Source of the DNA: an uncultured Arachnia sp.
Lineage (GTDB): Bacteria; Actinomycetota; Actinomycetes; Propionibacteriales; Propionibacteriaceae
Direction of reading: 5' to 3'
NCBI GenBank assembly: GCA_947493705.1
Contig: CANLSH010000003.1
Location: 124,001 to 188,000 of the forward strand
DNA length: 64,000 bases
Positions 44,201 through 52,342 of the stretch are shown one piece after another. Position numbers and translations under genes: made by a program. The notes beneath the pieces were generated by a model. The model was not told the DNA's origin. It made no database searches and saw nothing but the letters and a program-made list of their open reading frames with translations. Each line of letters begins with the position of its first letter. Position 1 is the stretch's first letter.

Positions 44201-44979
44201 CGCAGCTTGATGGAACCGCCGTCGGCCATCAGGGTCTGGCCCGTCAAGTAGCGGGAGTCATCCGAGCACAGGAAAGCAACGATGGGGGCGACGTCGGTCT
44301 CCGGGTCGCCGAAGCGGCCGAGCGGCACCTTGCTCTCCGCGGTGGCGTACGCGTCCGGATAGGCCTCGCGCCACTGCTCGACGCCGCCGGTCATGGCCAT
44401 GGGGCACACGACGTTGACGCGGATCTCGTCCAGCGCCCACTCATTGGCGACCACCCGGCTCAGACCCCGGATCGCCTCCTTCGCCGCCGCGTAGGATGCC
44501 TCGTTCACGTTGCCGGACAACCCGGCACCGGAGCCGAAGTTCACGACCGATCCCTTGGTCTTCTTCAACTCGTCATGGGCGGCGAGCATGAAGTCGCGGG
44601 TGGCCCACAGCCCCGTATTGAAGGACAGGTCCCACATCGACTGGGTGGTCTCCTCGAACGGGGCCTTGCGTGAGGCGTGCGCATTGTTGATGACCGCGTC
44701 GAGTTTTCCGAACTGCTCGGCTGCCTTGGCGACGGCGAGGTGCGGCATGGACGGATCCGAGACGTCGCCGGTGAGGCAGACCACGGCGTCGCCGAACTCA
44801 TTGGCGAGGGCCTTGCCAGCCTCGGCATCCAGGTCCACGGACACGACCTTGGCGCCCCGCTTGATGAAGGAACGGGTCATGGCCCCGCCGATGCCCGACG
44901 CGCCGCCAGTGATGATCGCGATCTTGCCCTCGAGATTGCGCACGGGGTGAGTCTGCACGGTGCTGTGGATTTCGCTCAT
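44197..44979 (-). CDS. Short-chain dehydrogenase/reductase
   Basis: 260-residue classical SDR. The cofactor motif TGGASGIGG is near 25-33, Asp in VVSVDLDAE suggests NAD preference, NNAH corresponds to NNAG, catalytic SYAAAKEA (YxxxK), and the C-terminal YLTGQTLMADGG. The substrate is unknown. First gene of a two-gene unit with the methyltransferase. Confidence 0.92.
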   Translation of the reverse strand: MSEIHSTVQTHPVRNLEGKIAIITGGASGIGGAMTRSFIKRGAKVVSVDLDAEAGKALANEFGDAVVCLTGDVSDPSMPHLAVAKAAEQFGKLDAVINNAHASRKAPFEETTQSMWDLSFNTGLWATRDFMLAAHDELKKTKGSVVNFGSGAGLSGNVNEASYAAAKEAIRGLSRVVANEWALDEIRVNVVCPMAMTGGVEQWREAYPDAYATAESKVPLGRFGDPETDVAPIVAFLCSDDSRYLTGQTLMADGGSIKLR

Positions 44980-45207
44980 TGATCCACGCTACAGGAATCA
45001 CCCTGCACAGCGATCTTGCCTCCTTTTCCACGCACACAGTAGAGGAATCGCAGCGTGATTGAGCTGGCAGCCAGCAGCGTCTGGCCGGTGTGCCACCTGA
45101 CAGGTATTCTTCGGATGCTTCGTGCCACATCCGTACGGCCCCGGGTCGTTCTGTGAGCAGGCGCAGGCCGATAACCATCCACGAACCTCGAGAACGGACC
45201 CCGACCT

Positions 45208-46497
45208 TTGGATCCCACAGGCGCCATCTACGCAGCCGCCGGCGTGGCAATGTTTTTGGCCGCTCTGCTGCCAAGGCTGCTGCAGCGGGCGCCCGTCTCT
45301 CTGCCCATGATCTTCCTTGCCACAGGCATCATTCTGTTCTCATGGCTCGACTGGTTGCCCAACCCGGACCCCATGGCCAACGGTGCAGTCGTGGAGCACG
45401 TGACGGAAGCATGTGTGATCATCTCCCTGATGGGCGCGGGTCTGGCACTCGACCGGCGGGTGGGATGGCGTCGCTGGATGTCGACGTGGCGGCTGCTGGC
45501 CATCACGATGCCGCTGACGATGCTCGGCGTCGGATTCCTCGGCGGCTGGCTCCTCGGGTTGAGCGCCGGGGGCGCCGTTCTTCTGGCCGCAGTTCTGGCG
45601 CCGACTGATCCCGTCCTGGCGAGCGAGGTTCAGGTGGGGGAGCCAACTGACGTTGAGGAAGCCGAGGACGAGACGCGCTTCTCCCTGACGTCCGAGGCCG
45701 GATTGAACGACAGCCTTGCCTTTCCCTTCACCTATGCAGCAATTGCCATCGTGACCGTCGGCGTCGCTCCGTCAGGGTGGATCGGCGGGTGGCTTGCCAT
45801 CGATGTCCTGTGGCGGTTGGCTGCGGGGGTCCTCGTCGGCCTCGGCGTCGGGTGGGGTCTGCGAAGGCTCTTCTTCAGGGCACCGTCGAAACACTTCAGG
45901 CTCGCCGAGCATGGGGAAGGCTTCGTTGCACTGGCCTCGACGTTCGCCGCCTACGGCGCCGCCGAACTCATCGAGGGCTATGGCTTCCTCGCCGTGTTCG
46001 TGTGTGCCTGCACCATCCGCGCGGGCGAGTCCACGAACGGCTATCACAAGGTGTTGCACAGCTACATCGAGCAGCTGGAGCGGCTCTTCACCATCGTCAT
46101 CCTGATCTTCTTGGGCGGGGCCATCGCTGGAGGGCTGTTCGCCGACATCACATGGACGCAGGTGGTGGTCGCCCTCCTCGCGATCCTCGTGATCCGACCG
46201 CTGGCAGGCTGGATCGGCCTGGCCGGCGGCCGCACCGGCCGCCATGAACGTGCGGTGATCGCGTTCTTCGGCGTGCGGGGAATCGGCTCAATCTACTATC
46301 TTGCCTACGCGTTGGGTCACGCAGACTTCGCCGAGGGTCGGATGCTGTGGTCGGTTGTGGGGCTCGTGATTGCCCTGTCCGTACTGATCCACGGCGTGAC
46401 TACAGGCCCAGTCATGCACAGCCTCGACGCACGACGGCAGGCTGCAGCACGGGAGAAGCATGGGGATGCCAGCAAGGCGTCGAGCACGGCAGTGTAG
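45208..46497 (+). CDS. NhaP-type Na+/H+ antiporter (CPA1)
   Basis: 429-residue polytopic membrane antiporter with around 12 helices. The functional acidic sites are visible: LAPTDPVLASEVQVG and EAGLNDSLAFPFTY (ND motif), plus FFGVRGIGSIYYLAYAL near the C-terminus. It exchanges monovalent cations for protons. The start is uncertain: TTG 45208 gives the best fit to the first helix, but no clear ribosome-binding site is seen. Confidence 0.9.
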   Translation: MDPTGAIYAAAGVAMFLAALLPRLLQRAPVSLPMIFLATGIILFSWLDWLPNPDPMANGAVVEHVTEACVIISLMGAGLALDRRVGWRRWMSTWRLLAITMPLTMLGVGFLGGWLLGLSAGGAVLLAAVLAPTDPVLASEVQVGEPTDVEEAEDETRFSLTSEAGLNDSLAFPFTYAAIAIVTVGVAPSGWIGGWLAIDVLWRLAAGVLVGLGVGWGLRRLFFRAPSKHFRLAEHGEGFVALASTFAAYGAAELIEGYGFLAVFVCACTIRAGESTNGYHKVLHSYIEQLERLFTIVILIFLGGAIAGGLFADITWTQVVVALLAILVIRPLAGWIGLAGGRTGRHERAVIAFFGVRGIGSIYYLAYALGHADFAEGRMLWSVVGLVIALSVLIHGVTTGPVMHSLDARRQAAAREKHGDASKASSTAV

Positions 46498-46524
46498 TTC
46501 TGGGTGACAACCATATTTCGGGCG

Positions 46525-47142
46525 TCAGAACGTCAAGGCATAGAGATTGCCGTCGAGGTGCTGGAAGCCGAGGTGCCGGTAGAAGCCGATGGCGTTCGTG
46601 TTCTGCGGTGCGACACCCAAATGAACGCCAGCGACTCCGCGGTCGCGCAGCGCCGCGAACAGTGTTTCAAGCAGCCTTCGCCCACTGCCGCCACCGCGGC
46701 CCTCAGCGAGAATGTTGATGTGCAGATGGGCGGGGAATCCATCGATCACGTCGGGGTCCGTGTGCTTGGGATGATGGATCATCTCCACGAGCCGCTCGTC
46801 ATGGGAGCCTTCCGGGAAGCTGCCGAGCGGGTACTGCTTGCGAAGCCGTGGCCACCAGTCGCTCTCCAACAGCTTCTCGAACGCGACGGTGTCCCGTGCT
46901 CCGAGGACGTAGCCGAGGGCCGTGTCGTCGTTGGACGTGAGGACAAAAGCAAGCTCGGGCTCATACTCCAGATAGGCACCGAGATAGACCTCTCCAAGGA
47001 GCCGCGGATCGTCGTGCAGGTCCTCAGCCCCGGCCCCGCCAGCCCCGGTACGCAGGCAGATGTCGTAGAGACGATCCACCTCCGCCGGATCGTCTGTCCG
47101 GGCAAGCCGGATACCCAATGGTGCCGTGGTGTCCTTGGTCAT
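46525..47142 (-). CDS. GNAT family N-acetyltransferase
   Basis: 205 residues, acetyl-CoA-dependent, substrate unknown. Acetyl-CoA-binding block INILAEGRGGGSGRRLLETL and C-terminal VHLGVAPQNTNAIGFYRHLGF are typical. ATG 47142 has GAAGGA upstream. The same frame is open for 34 more codons upstream into a toxin-like N-terminus (47143-47244), so a longer hybrid product from ATG 47244 is formally possible. Confidence 0.9.
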   Translation of the reverse strand: MTKDTTAPLGIRLARTDDPAEVDRLYDICLRTGAGGAGAEDLHDDPRLLGEVYLGAYLEYEPELAFVLTSNDDTALGYVLGARDTVAFEKLLESDWWPRLRKQYPLGSFPEGSHDERLVEMIHHPKHTDPDVIDGFPAHLHINILAEGRGGGSGRRLLETLFAALRDRGVAGVHLGVAPQNTNAIGFYRHLGFQHLDGNLYALTF

Positions 47143-47244
47143 TGACTCATCCTTCGTTGTTTCCCGAACAGAGCGCGAGACGTCGCGCTCGCGCTTGAGT
47201 CGTCGGTAGTCGCTGTAGAACGCCGGGGTGGTCTCGAACTTCAC
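47143..47244 (-). pseudogene. RelE/ParE-type toxin remnant fused in frame to GNAT
   Basis: 34 codons beginning MKFETTPAFYSDYRRLKRER, which resembles the N-terminus of actinobacterial RelE/ParE toxins. The rest of the toxin is missing and the frame runs into the GNAT gene. Its ATG overlaps the AbrB-type antitoxin stop (ATGA), the normal antitoxin-toxin arrangement. I interpret it as a toxin deleted after about 20-24 residues. Confidence 0.6.
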
Positions 47245-47549
47245 TCGACGTCAAGCTCGTCGAGGTGGTCCATGAATTCCTCTGTCGACTCGTGAACCGC
47301 CACACGGCCTGCGGCTACATGCTCGTCGACTTCGCGCTCCCGCTCCTGCCACCGCTCAGCCCAGAACCAGCGCTGCTCGGCCGGAACGGGAAGGGCGGCC
47401 CGCAACTCGATCACCCCGTCGGCGCGCTCGGTCATCTCCAGCTGCGCGCCCGGCTGATCCAGGTGCAGACGGCGGCGAACATCGGCGGGCAGCGCGATTG
47501 TGCCGCGGCCCTGGACACCGAGATAGCGGCGTACGGTCGGTGAAGCCAT
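47241..47549 (-). CDS. AbrB/MazE-type antitoxin
   Basis: 102 residues. The N-terminal swapped-hairpin DNA-binding domain is recognised by LGVQGRGTIALPADVRRRLHL (read as two overlapping motifs near 10-30). The C-terminal acidic helix EEFMDHLDELD is the usual toxin-binding part. The partner toxin gene is truncated, so this is an orphan antitoxin. TACATT lies 6 nt before the ATG with no ribosome-binding site, suggesting a leaderless transcript. Confidence 0.85.
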   Translation of the reverse strand: MASPTVRRYLGVQGRGTIALPADVRRRLHLDQPGAQLEMTERADGVIELRAALPVPAEQRWFWAERWQEREREVDEHVAAGRVAVHESTEEFMDHLDELDVE

Positions 47550-47555
47550 GAACAC

Positions 47556-47561
47556 AATGTA
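47556..47561 (-). promoter_or_regulatory. Candidate -10 box for leaderless antitoxin gene
   Basis: TACATT (TANNNT) ends 6 nt upstream of the ATG at 47549. No Shine-Dalgarno sequence is seen. Confidence 0.4.
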
Positions 47562-47607
47562 CGCCGGTAAGTGGCAGAGCAGTGCCGTGCCGGTGACGCT
47601 CGCTGCG

Positions 47608-48081
47608 CTAGTCGCTTGGGAGTGCAGGCTGCCCCTGGACGTCTGGCACACAAACGACGAGGCCACGGAGTTGTTCGCCGATCTTCAGCAGGCCGTTGTC
47701 ACACGTGAACAGATGCGTACACCCAGAGTTTGCAGCGAGCGCCAGGTGTAGGGCGTCCGGACCCTTGAGCGCATACGTAACTGAAAGTTCAGCCGCGTGG
47801 CGTCCATCTCGTTCTGTGATGTCCACGAAGAGTGCGCCCAACCCTTGCGCGAATTCGAGGGCTTTGCGCTGATGTCTCTGAGCTACTGACGCGCTGACGC
47901 CGTTTCGATGTCGACCAGCACCAACCGCTTCGGCCACCGACAACGCAGACGTGACGGCTTGGTATGTCCCATGTTGAGCAGCCGTGATCGCATCGACACA
48001 ATGTTGATGATTCGGTTCCTGTGGACCCAGCAGGGCGCTGAGAATCACCGATGTATCGAGGTAGACGCGGCGTGAAGTCAT
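47608..48081 (-). CDS. PIN-domain nuclease (VapC-like toxin)
   Basis: 157 residues with the PIN acidic set intact: Asp in VYLDTSVILSAL (residue 9 region), Glu in SALSVAEAV, Asp in ALKGPDALHLALA and Asp in FTCDNGLLKIG. A Mg2+-dependent RNase activity is expected for the family. It overlaps the upstream 250-residue gene by 4 nt, which suggests a functional pair. Confidence 0.88.
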   Translation of the reverse strand: MTSRRVYLDTSVILSALLGPQEPNHQHCVDAITAAQHGTYQAVTSALSVAEAVGAGRHRNGVSASVAQRHQRKALEFAQGLGALFVDITERDGRHAAELSVTYALKGPDALHLALAANSGCTHLFTCDNGLLKIGEQLRGLVVCVPDVQGQPALPSD

Positions 48082-48830
48082 GTCCGCGTTTCCCCGAGAA
48101 CATCAGATGCCGTGGCACCAGGCCACAAGTCAGCATAGATTCCTGAAACTTCGTGCACGGGCACGATGCGCGGCTTGGGCGGCGCCACAGCGAGACCTTC
48201 AAGCTTCAGGCGCAATCGCTGCCCGGCAGAGTTCCGTTCCACCAATCCCCAAGCCTCAACTTCGCGGTCAAGGAGAGCCATGATCTCGGACGCGCGGTCA
48301 TTCGTGTAGCGAACTTGGAGTAACCCGCCATCATCAAGAGTCATGCCCACCTGCTGAGTGCCGCGACGCGATGACCAGGTGTCCAGCCGCCCCCGCACAC
48401 TTCCCAACGACTCTTCCTTGGTTGTCAGAGCGGTTTCGGCCTGCAGCGCCACGCGCGCATCCAGTTCCTGCTCAACATCGTGAGCTTTGAGGGAGACTGA
48501 TTCGACCCCGCGTTGACCGGAGAGACGTGCCATCTTGCGCACTGCCGTGACCATTTTCAGATTCCACATCTGTGGCAGCTCAGCGACTTCCCGCAAAGCG
48601 GCAATTCCGCTGTCGATAAGCGTGACGACACCCGGAGCCACGGGGTTCGAAATGGCCATGACGGCGGATCCGAGCTCCAGACGGTCGACAACCCACACTC
48701 CAGATGTAGTGCCGGTCACCTTGCCACCCTCTTTGACCAACACGAGAAGTTGGGCGAGCGTCTCTTGGACCGCGTCAGCCGCGATCTGGCCGCGTTCGCC
48801 GTGCAGGGTGACTTCTATCGGATTATTCAC
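48078..48830 (-). CDS. Unrecognised 250-residue partner of PIN nuclease
   Basis: I do not recognise this family. The GTG at 48830 has AGGAGG upstream and gives VNNPIEVTLHGERGQIAADA. An N-terminal alpha/beta part (about 1-75) is followed by helices (80-150, RKMARLSGQRGVESVSLKAH). A C-terminal beta-rich stretch (GSVRGRLDTWSSRRGTQQVG, LDDGGLLQVRYTNDRASE) may be a small barrel. The stop overlaps the PIN start (ATGA). Position suggests an antitoxin or regulator, but it is much longer than typical VapB proteins. Confidence 0.75.
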   Translation of the reverse strand: MNNPIEVTLHGERGQIAADAVQETLAQLLVLVKEGGKVTGTTSGVWVVDRLELGSAVMAISNPVAPGVVTLIDSGIAALREVAELPQMWNLKMVTAVRKMARLSGQRGVESVSLKAHDVEQELDARVALQAETALTTKEESLGSVRGRLDTWSSRRGTQQVGMTLDDGGLLQVRYTNDRASEIMALLDREVEAWGLVERNSAGQRLRLKLEGLAVAPPKPRIVPVHEVSGIYADLWPGATASDVLGETRT

Positions 48831-49100
48831 CGCTCCCCACCTCCTGTCATCATTCCCATCATCGCCCACTCCACGCGGATCCTGTCTTCGAATCGCGCTA
48901 TGACCTGCCTTACAACAATATTCGCAGTCGTGTCTGACAGCCTTGCCAGATGTAGTGGCCGTATGGGGTTCCGGTTCACATCGGTGCACCTTCAACTGTC
49001 ATTGACCATCATGACTCGACATATGTCCACCGTAGTCGTCCGGCCGTCGACGGTGATCTCCAGTAGCCTACGAGTCGGGGCCGATGGAGGTCCCCAGCAG

Positions 49101-51062
49101 ATGGAGAGGAAGAACGCGTTGAGTCAGCTTGCGAACTTTGTGTGGGGGATCGCCGACCAGTTGCGGGGCGTGTACAAGCCGGCCCAGTACGGGACCGTGA
49201 CGCTGCCGTTCGTGATCCTGCGACGCATGGAGTGCGTCCTCGAAGGTCACCGCGCGAAGATCAAGGAGCTCATCGCCTCCACGCCGAATGAAGCGGCGCT
49301 CAGCGCCAAGCTGCGGCGCGAGGGACTGCACTTCTACAATGCGACCGACTACACGCTCAAGACGCTTCTCGGCGATCCAGACAACCTGGCTGCCAACCTC
49401 ATCGACTACGTCTCGGCGTTCTCATCGAATGTCGCCGACATCTTCCCGAGCTTCCGGTTTGAGCAGTCCATCCACAAGCTCGACGACAATGACCGGCTCT
49501 ACCTGCTCGTCTCCCAGTTCTCGGAGATTGATCTGCACCCCGACGTGGTGTCCAACGCCAAGATGGGTGAACTGTTCGAACACCTCATCTTCCGGTTCAA
49601 CACCGCCTCCAATGAGACCGCCGGCGAGCACTTCACCCCACGCGATGCCATCCGCCTCATGGTGGACCTGTTGCTGGCCCCCGACTCCGACCTGCTCGTC
49701 ACCCCCGGCGCGGTGCGCACCGTCTACGACCCCACTGCTGGGACCGGTGGCATGCTCTCGGTGACCGAAGAGCGCATCCTCGACATGAACACCCAAGCCA
49801 CCGTTGCGCTCCACGGACAGGAACTCAATGACGAGTCCTACGCCGTGTGCAAGTCCGACATGCTCGCCAAGGGCCACCGCGTCGGCGCAATCCAACTCGG
49901 CGACACCCTGCGCGAAGATCTGCATGCTGGTCAACACTTCGACTATTGCCTCTCGAACCCGCCCTACGGTGGCGACTGGAAAGCTTCCGAAAAGGTGGTC
50001 CGCGACGAGCACAAGAAGGGCGGAGGACGCTTCGACGCTGGCCTGCCCCGCATCAGCGACGGTCAGACGCTGTTCCTGCAGCACCTCGTGTCCAAGATGC
50101 GGCCAGCCCGGAAAGACCAGGAAAACTCGGGCGGCCGGGCGGCGATCGTCCTCAACGGATCGCCGCTGTTCACCGGTGGCGCCGGTTCGGGGGAGTCGGA
50201 GATCCGGCGCTGGCTCATCGAGTCCGACCTGGTCGACGCCATCGTGGCCCTGCCCACCAACATGTTCTACAACACCGGCATCGCCACCTATGTGTGGCTG
50301 CTGGACAACCACAAGCCCGCCGAACGCAAGGGCAAGATTCAGCTCATCGACGCCACCTCGTTCTGGACCAAGCTGCGCAAGAACCTGGGCTCCAAGAACC
50401 GTGAGGTGGGTGACGCCGACCGCGAGCGCATCGTGAAGCTCTACGACGACTTCGAGGACAACGACCACAGCAAGATCCTGAAAAGCAAGGACTTCGGATT
50501 CAGGGAGATCACGGTGGAGCAACCGCTGAAACTCCGCTTCGAGGTGGACGCCGAGCGCATCGACGAGTATCTCGCAATCCGGCAGCTCGCCAAGCTCGAC
50601 GGCGACGTACTTGCGGGCGTGCGGGTGGCGCTGCTGTCGCTCACCGGCAAGATCTTCATGAACCGCGACGAGTTCACCAAGGCTTTGCGCCAAGCGGTCA
50701 AGGCGACTGGCAACAGCCTCGGCCTGCCGGCGTACAAGGCATTGGTGCTCGCCATTGGCGAGCGTAACGAGGACGCGGACATCTGCACCGACGCCAAGGG
50801 CAATCCCGAGCCCGACACCGGTCTCCGTGACACGGAGCTTGTGCCCTTCCGAGACAGCATCGACGAGTACTTCGGGCGCGAGGTCCTGCCATTTGTTCCG
50901 GACGCGTGGATCGATGAGTCCAAGACCAAGGTGGGCTACGAGATCCCGTTCACGCGGCTGTTCTACAAGTACGTGCCGCCGCGACCTCTGGAGGAGATTG
51001 ACGCGGACTTGAACCGGCTGGCGAGTGAGATCGTGCAGCTCTTGCAGGTGGTCGAAGCGTGA
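49101..51062 (+). CDS. hsdM: Type I restriction-modification methyltransferase HsdM
   Basis: 653-residue N6-adenine methyltransferase subunit. The N-terminal helical domain (LANFVWGIADQLRGVYKPAQ) is followed by motif I VYDPTAGTGGMLS and catalytic motif IV LSNPPYGGDW. A long C-terminal coiled region (after about 480) contacts HsdS. ATG 49101 was chosen because GGAGGT precedes it by 9 nt and the family N-terminus begins here. First gene of hsdM-hsdS-hsdR. Confidence 0.95.
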   Translation: MERKNALSQLANFVWGIADQLRGVYKPAQYGTVTLPFVILRRMECVLEGHRAKIKELIASTPNEAALSAKLRREGLHFYNATDYTLKTLLGDPDNLAANLIDYVSAFSSNVADIFPSFRFEQSIHKLDDNDRLYLLVSQFSEIDLHPDVVSNAKMGELFEHLIFRFNTASNETAGEHFTPRDAIRLMVDLLLAPDSDLLVTPGAVRTVYDPTAGTGGMLSVTEERILDMNTQATVALHGQELNDESYAVCKSDMLAKGHRVGAIQLGDTLREDLHAGQHFDYCLSNPPYGGDWKASEKVVRDEHKKGGGRFDAGLPRISDGQTLFLQHLVSKMRPARKDQENSGGRAAIVLNGSPLFTGGAGSGESEIRRWLIESDLVDAIVALPTNMFYNTGIATYVWLLDNHKPAERKGKIQLIDATSFWTKLRKNLGSKNREVGDADRERIVKLYDDFEDNDHSKILKSKDFGFREITVEQPLKLRFEVDAERIDEYLAIRQLAKLDGDVLAGVRVALLSLTGKIFMNRDEFTKALRQAVKATGNSLGLPAYKALVLAIGERNEDADICTDAKGNPEPDTGLRDTELVPFRDSIDEYFGREVLPFVPDAWIDESKTKVGYEIPFTRLFYKYVPPRPLEEIDADLNRLASEIVQLLQVVEA

Positions 51063-52342
51063 CCCGTTTCCTCATCGTGCCGATCAGACGGATAGCGCAG
51101 GTCACCCTCGGGAAGATGCTTCAATCACAGCCCGCAGGGCCAACAGATATGGAAGCGAACTATCTCCGGGCCGCCCACGTTCAGCCACACGGGCGCTTGC
51201 TGACCTTCGACGACGACCAAATGATGTGGTTCGCAGCTGACGAACTGAGAAATCTAGATCTGCGGCGTGGGGACGTGGTGGTGGTTGAAGGTGGCGCCGG
51301 ATTTGGTAGGTCGGCGTACGTGGATGAGGACATGCCTGGGTGGGGATTCCAGAACTCCATCATCCGCATCCGCTCGCTGGATCATCGGGCGGATGGCCGA
51401 TTCCTCAACTACGCTCTGCAGTCCGCCCTCCACGAGGGTTCGATCTCCCTCGTGTGCAGTGTTGCCACATTTCCCCACTTCACGGCTGAGAAGGTGGCCG
51501 CATTTCCTCTTCCAGCACCATCGGTTGGAGAGCAGCTTCGGATCGCTGACTTCTTGGACCGCGAGACCGCCCAGATCGAGGCGCTGATTGAGAAGCAGGA
51601 GAAGCTTGTACAGCAGCTGCAAGCGCGCCGCACAGAAACGATCAGCTCGACCGTACGGAGGGGCGTTGCGGCAGAGACCCGAATGCGAGACACCGGCATT
51701 CCGTGGATTGGATGGACACCCGAGCATTGGCGGGTGCCCCAGTTGCGACGAATTGCCACCATGACGGCAGGTGCTGGTTTTCCAATCGAGGAACAGGGGA
51801 AAGATGACGAACCCTACCCCTTCTACAAGGTGAACGCATTGGGACGAGCAGAAGCTGACGGCCGGATCACAGCCCGCTATGACACCATCAGCGCCACAAC
51901 AGCCGCCCGGTTGCGAGCAAGCGTCGTGCCAGCGGAAACGTTGGTAATGGCCAAGATTGGTGCTGCACTCTTGCTCGGCAGGATACGGGTGCTCTGCTAC
52001 GACTCGTGTATCGATAACAATATGTTGGCAGTCACTCCACGAGCGGGCGTCCACAGTCGATTTCTCTACTACGCCCTGCAAGACGTCAAGATGGATCTTC
52101 TTGTTAATCCGGGAGCCGTGCCTTCACTGAGCGAACGAGCCTTCCGGAGCTACCAATTGCCCCTACCTCCATTCGAAGAGCAACAGGCAATCTCCGCGTA
52201 CCTAGACGGTCAAACTACGGCGATTGATCTACTCATTCGGAAAGCAAATGCTTTCATTGAGTTGGCCCGCGAACGTCGCGCCGCGCTCATCACAGCCGCC
52301 GTCACCGGCCAACTCGACATCGCCAGAAAGGAGGCCGCGTGA
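51059..52342 (+). CDS. hsdS: Type I restriction specificity subunit HsdS
   Basis: 427 residues with two target-recognition domains, each closed by the conserved helix: GEQLRIADFLDRETAQIEAL with coiled KLVQQLQARRTE (around 160-200), and EEQQAISAYLDGQTTAIDLL with ARERRAALITAAVTGQ (C-terminus). Second half begins GIPWIGWTPEHWRVPQLRRI. The GTG start overlaps the hsdM stop. Recognition sequence cannot be predicted by eye. Its base composition looks less GC-rich than hsdM and hsdR. Confidence 0.93.
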   Translation: MTRFLIVPIRRIAQVTLGKMLQSQPAGPTDMEANYLRAAHVQPHGRLLTFDDDQMMWFAADELRNLDLRRGDVVVVEGGAGFGRSAYVDEDMPGWGFQNSIIRIRSLDHRADGRFLNYALQSALHEGSISLVCSVATFPHFTAEKVAAFPLPAPSVGEQLRIADFLDRETAQIEALIEKQEKLVQQLQARRTETISSTVRRGVAAETRMRDTGIPWIGWTPEHWRVPQLRRIATMTAGAGFPIEEQGKDDEPYPFYKVNALGRAEADGRITARYDTISATTAARLRASVVPAETLVMAKIGAALLLGRIRVLCYDSCIDNNMLAVTPRAGVHSRFLYYALQDVKMDLLVNPGAVPSLSERAFRSYQLPLPPFEEQQAISAYLDGQTTAIDLLIRKANAFIELARERRAALITAAVTGQLDIARKEAA

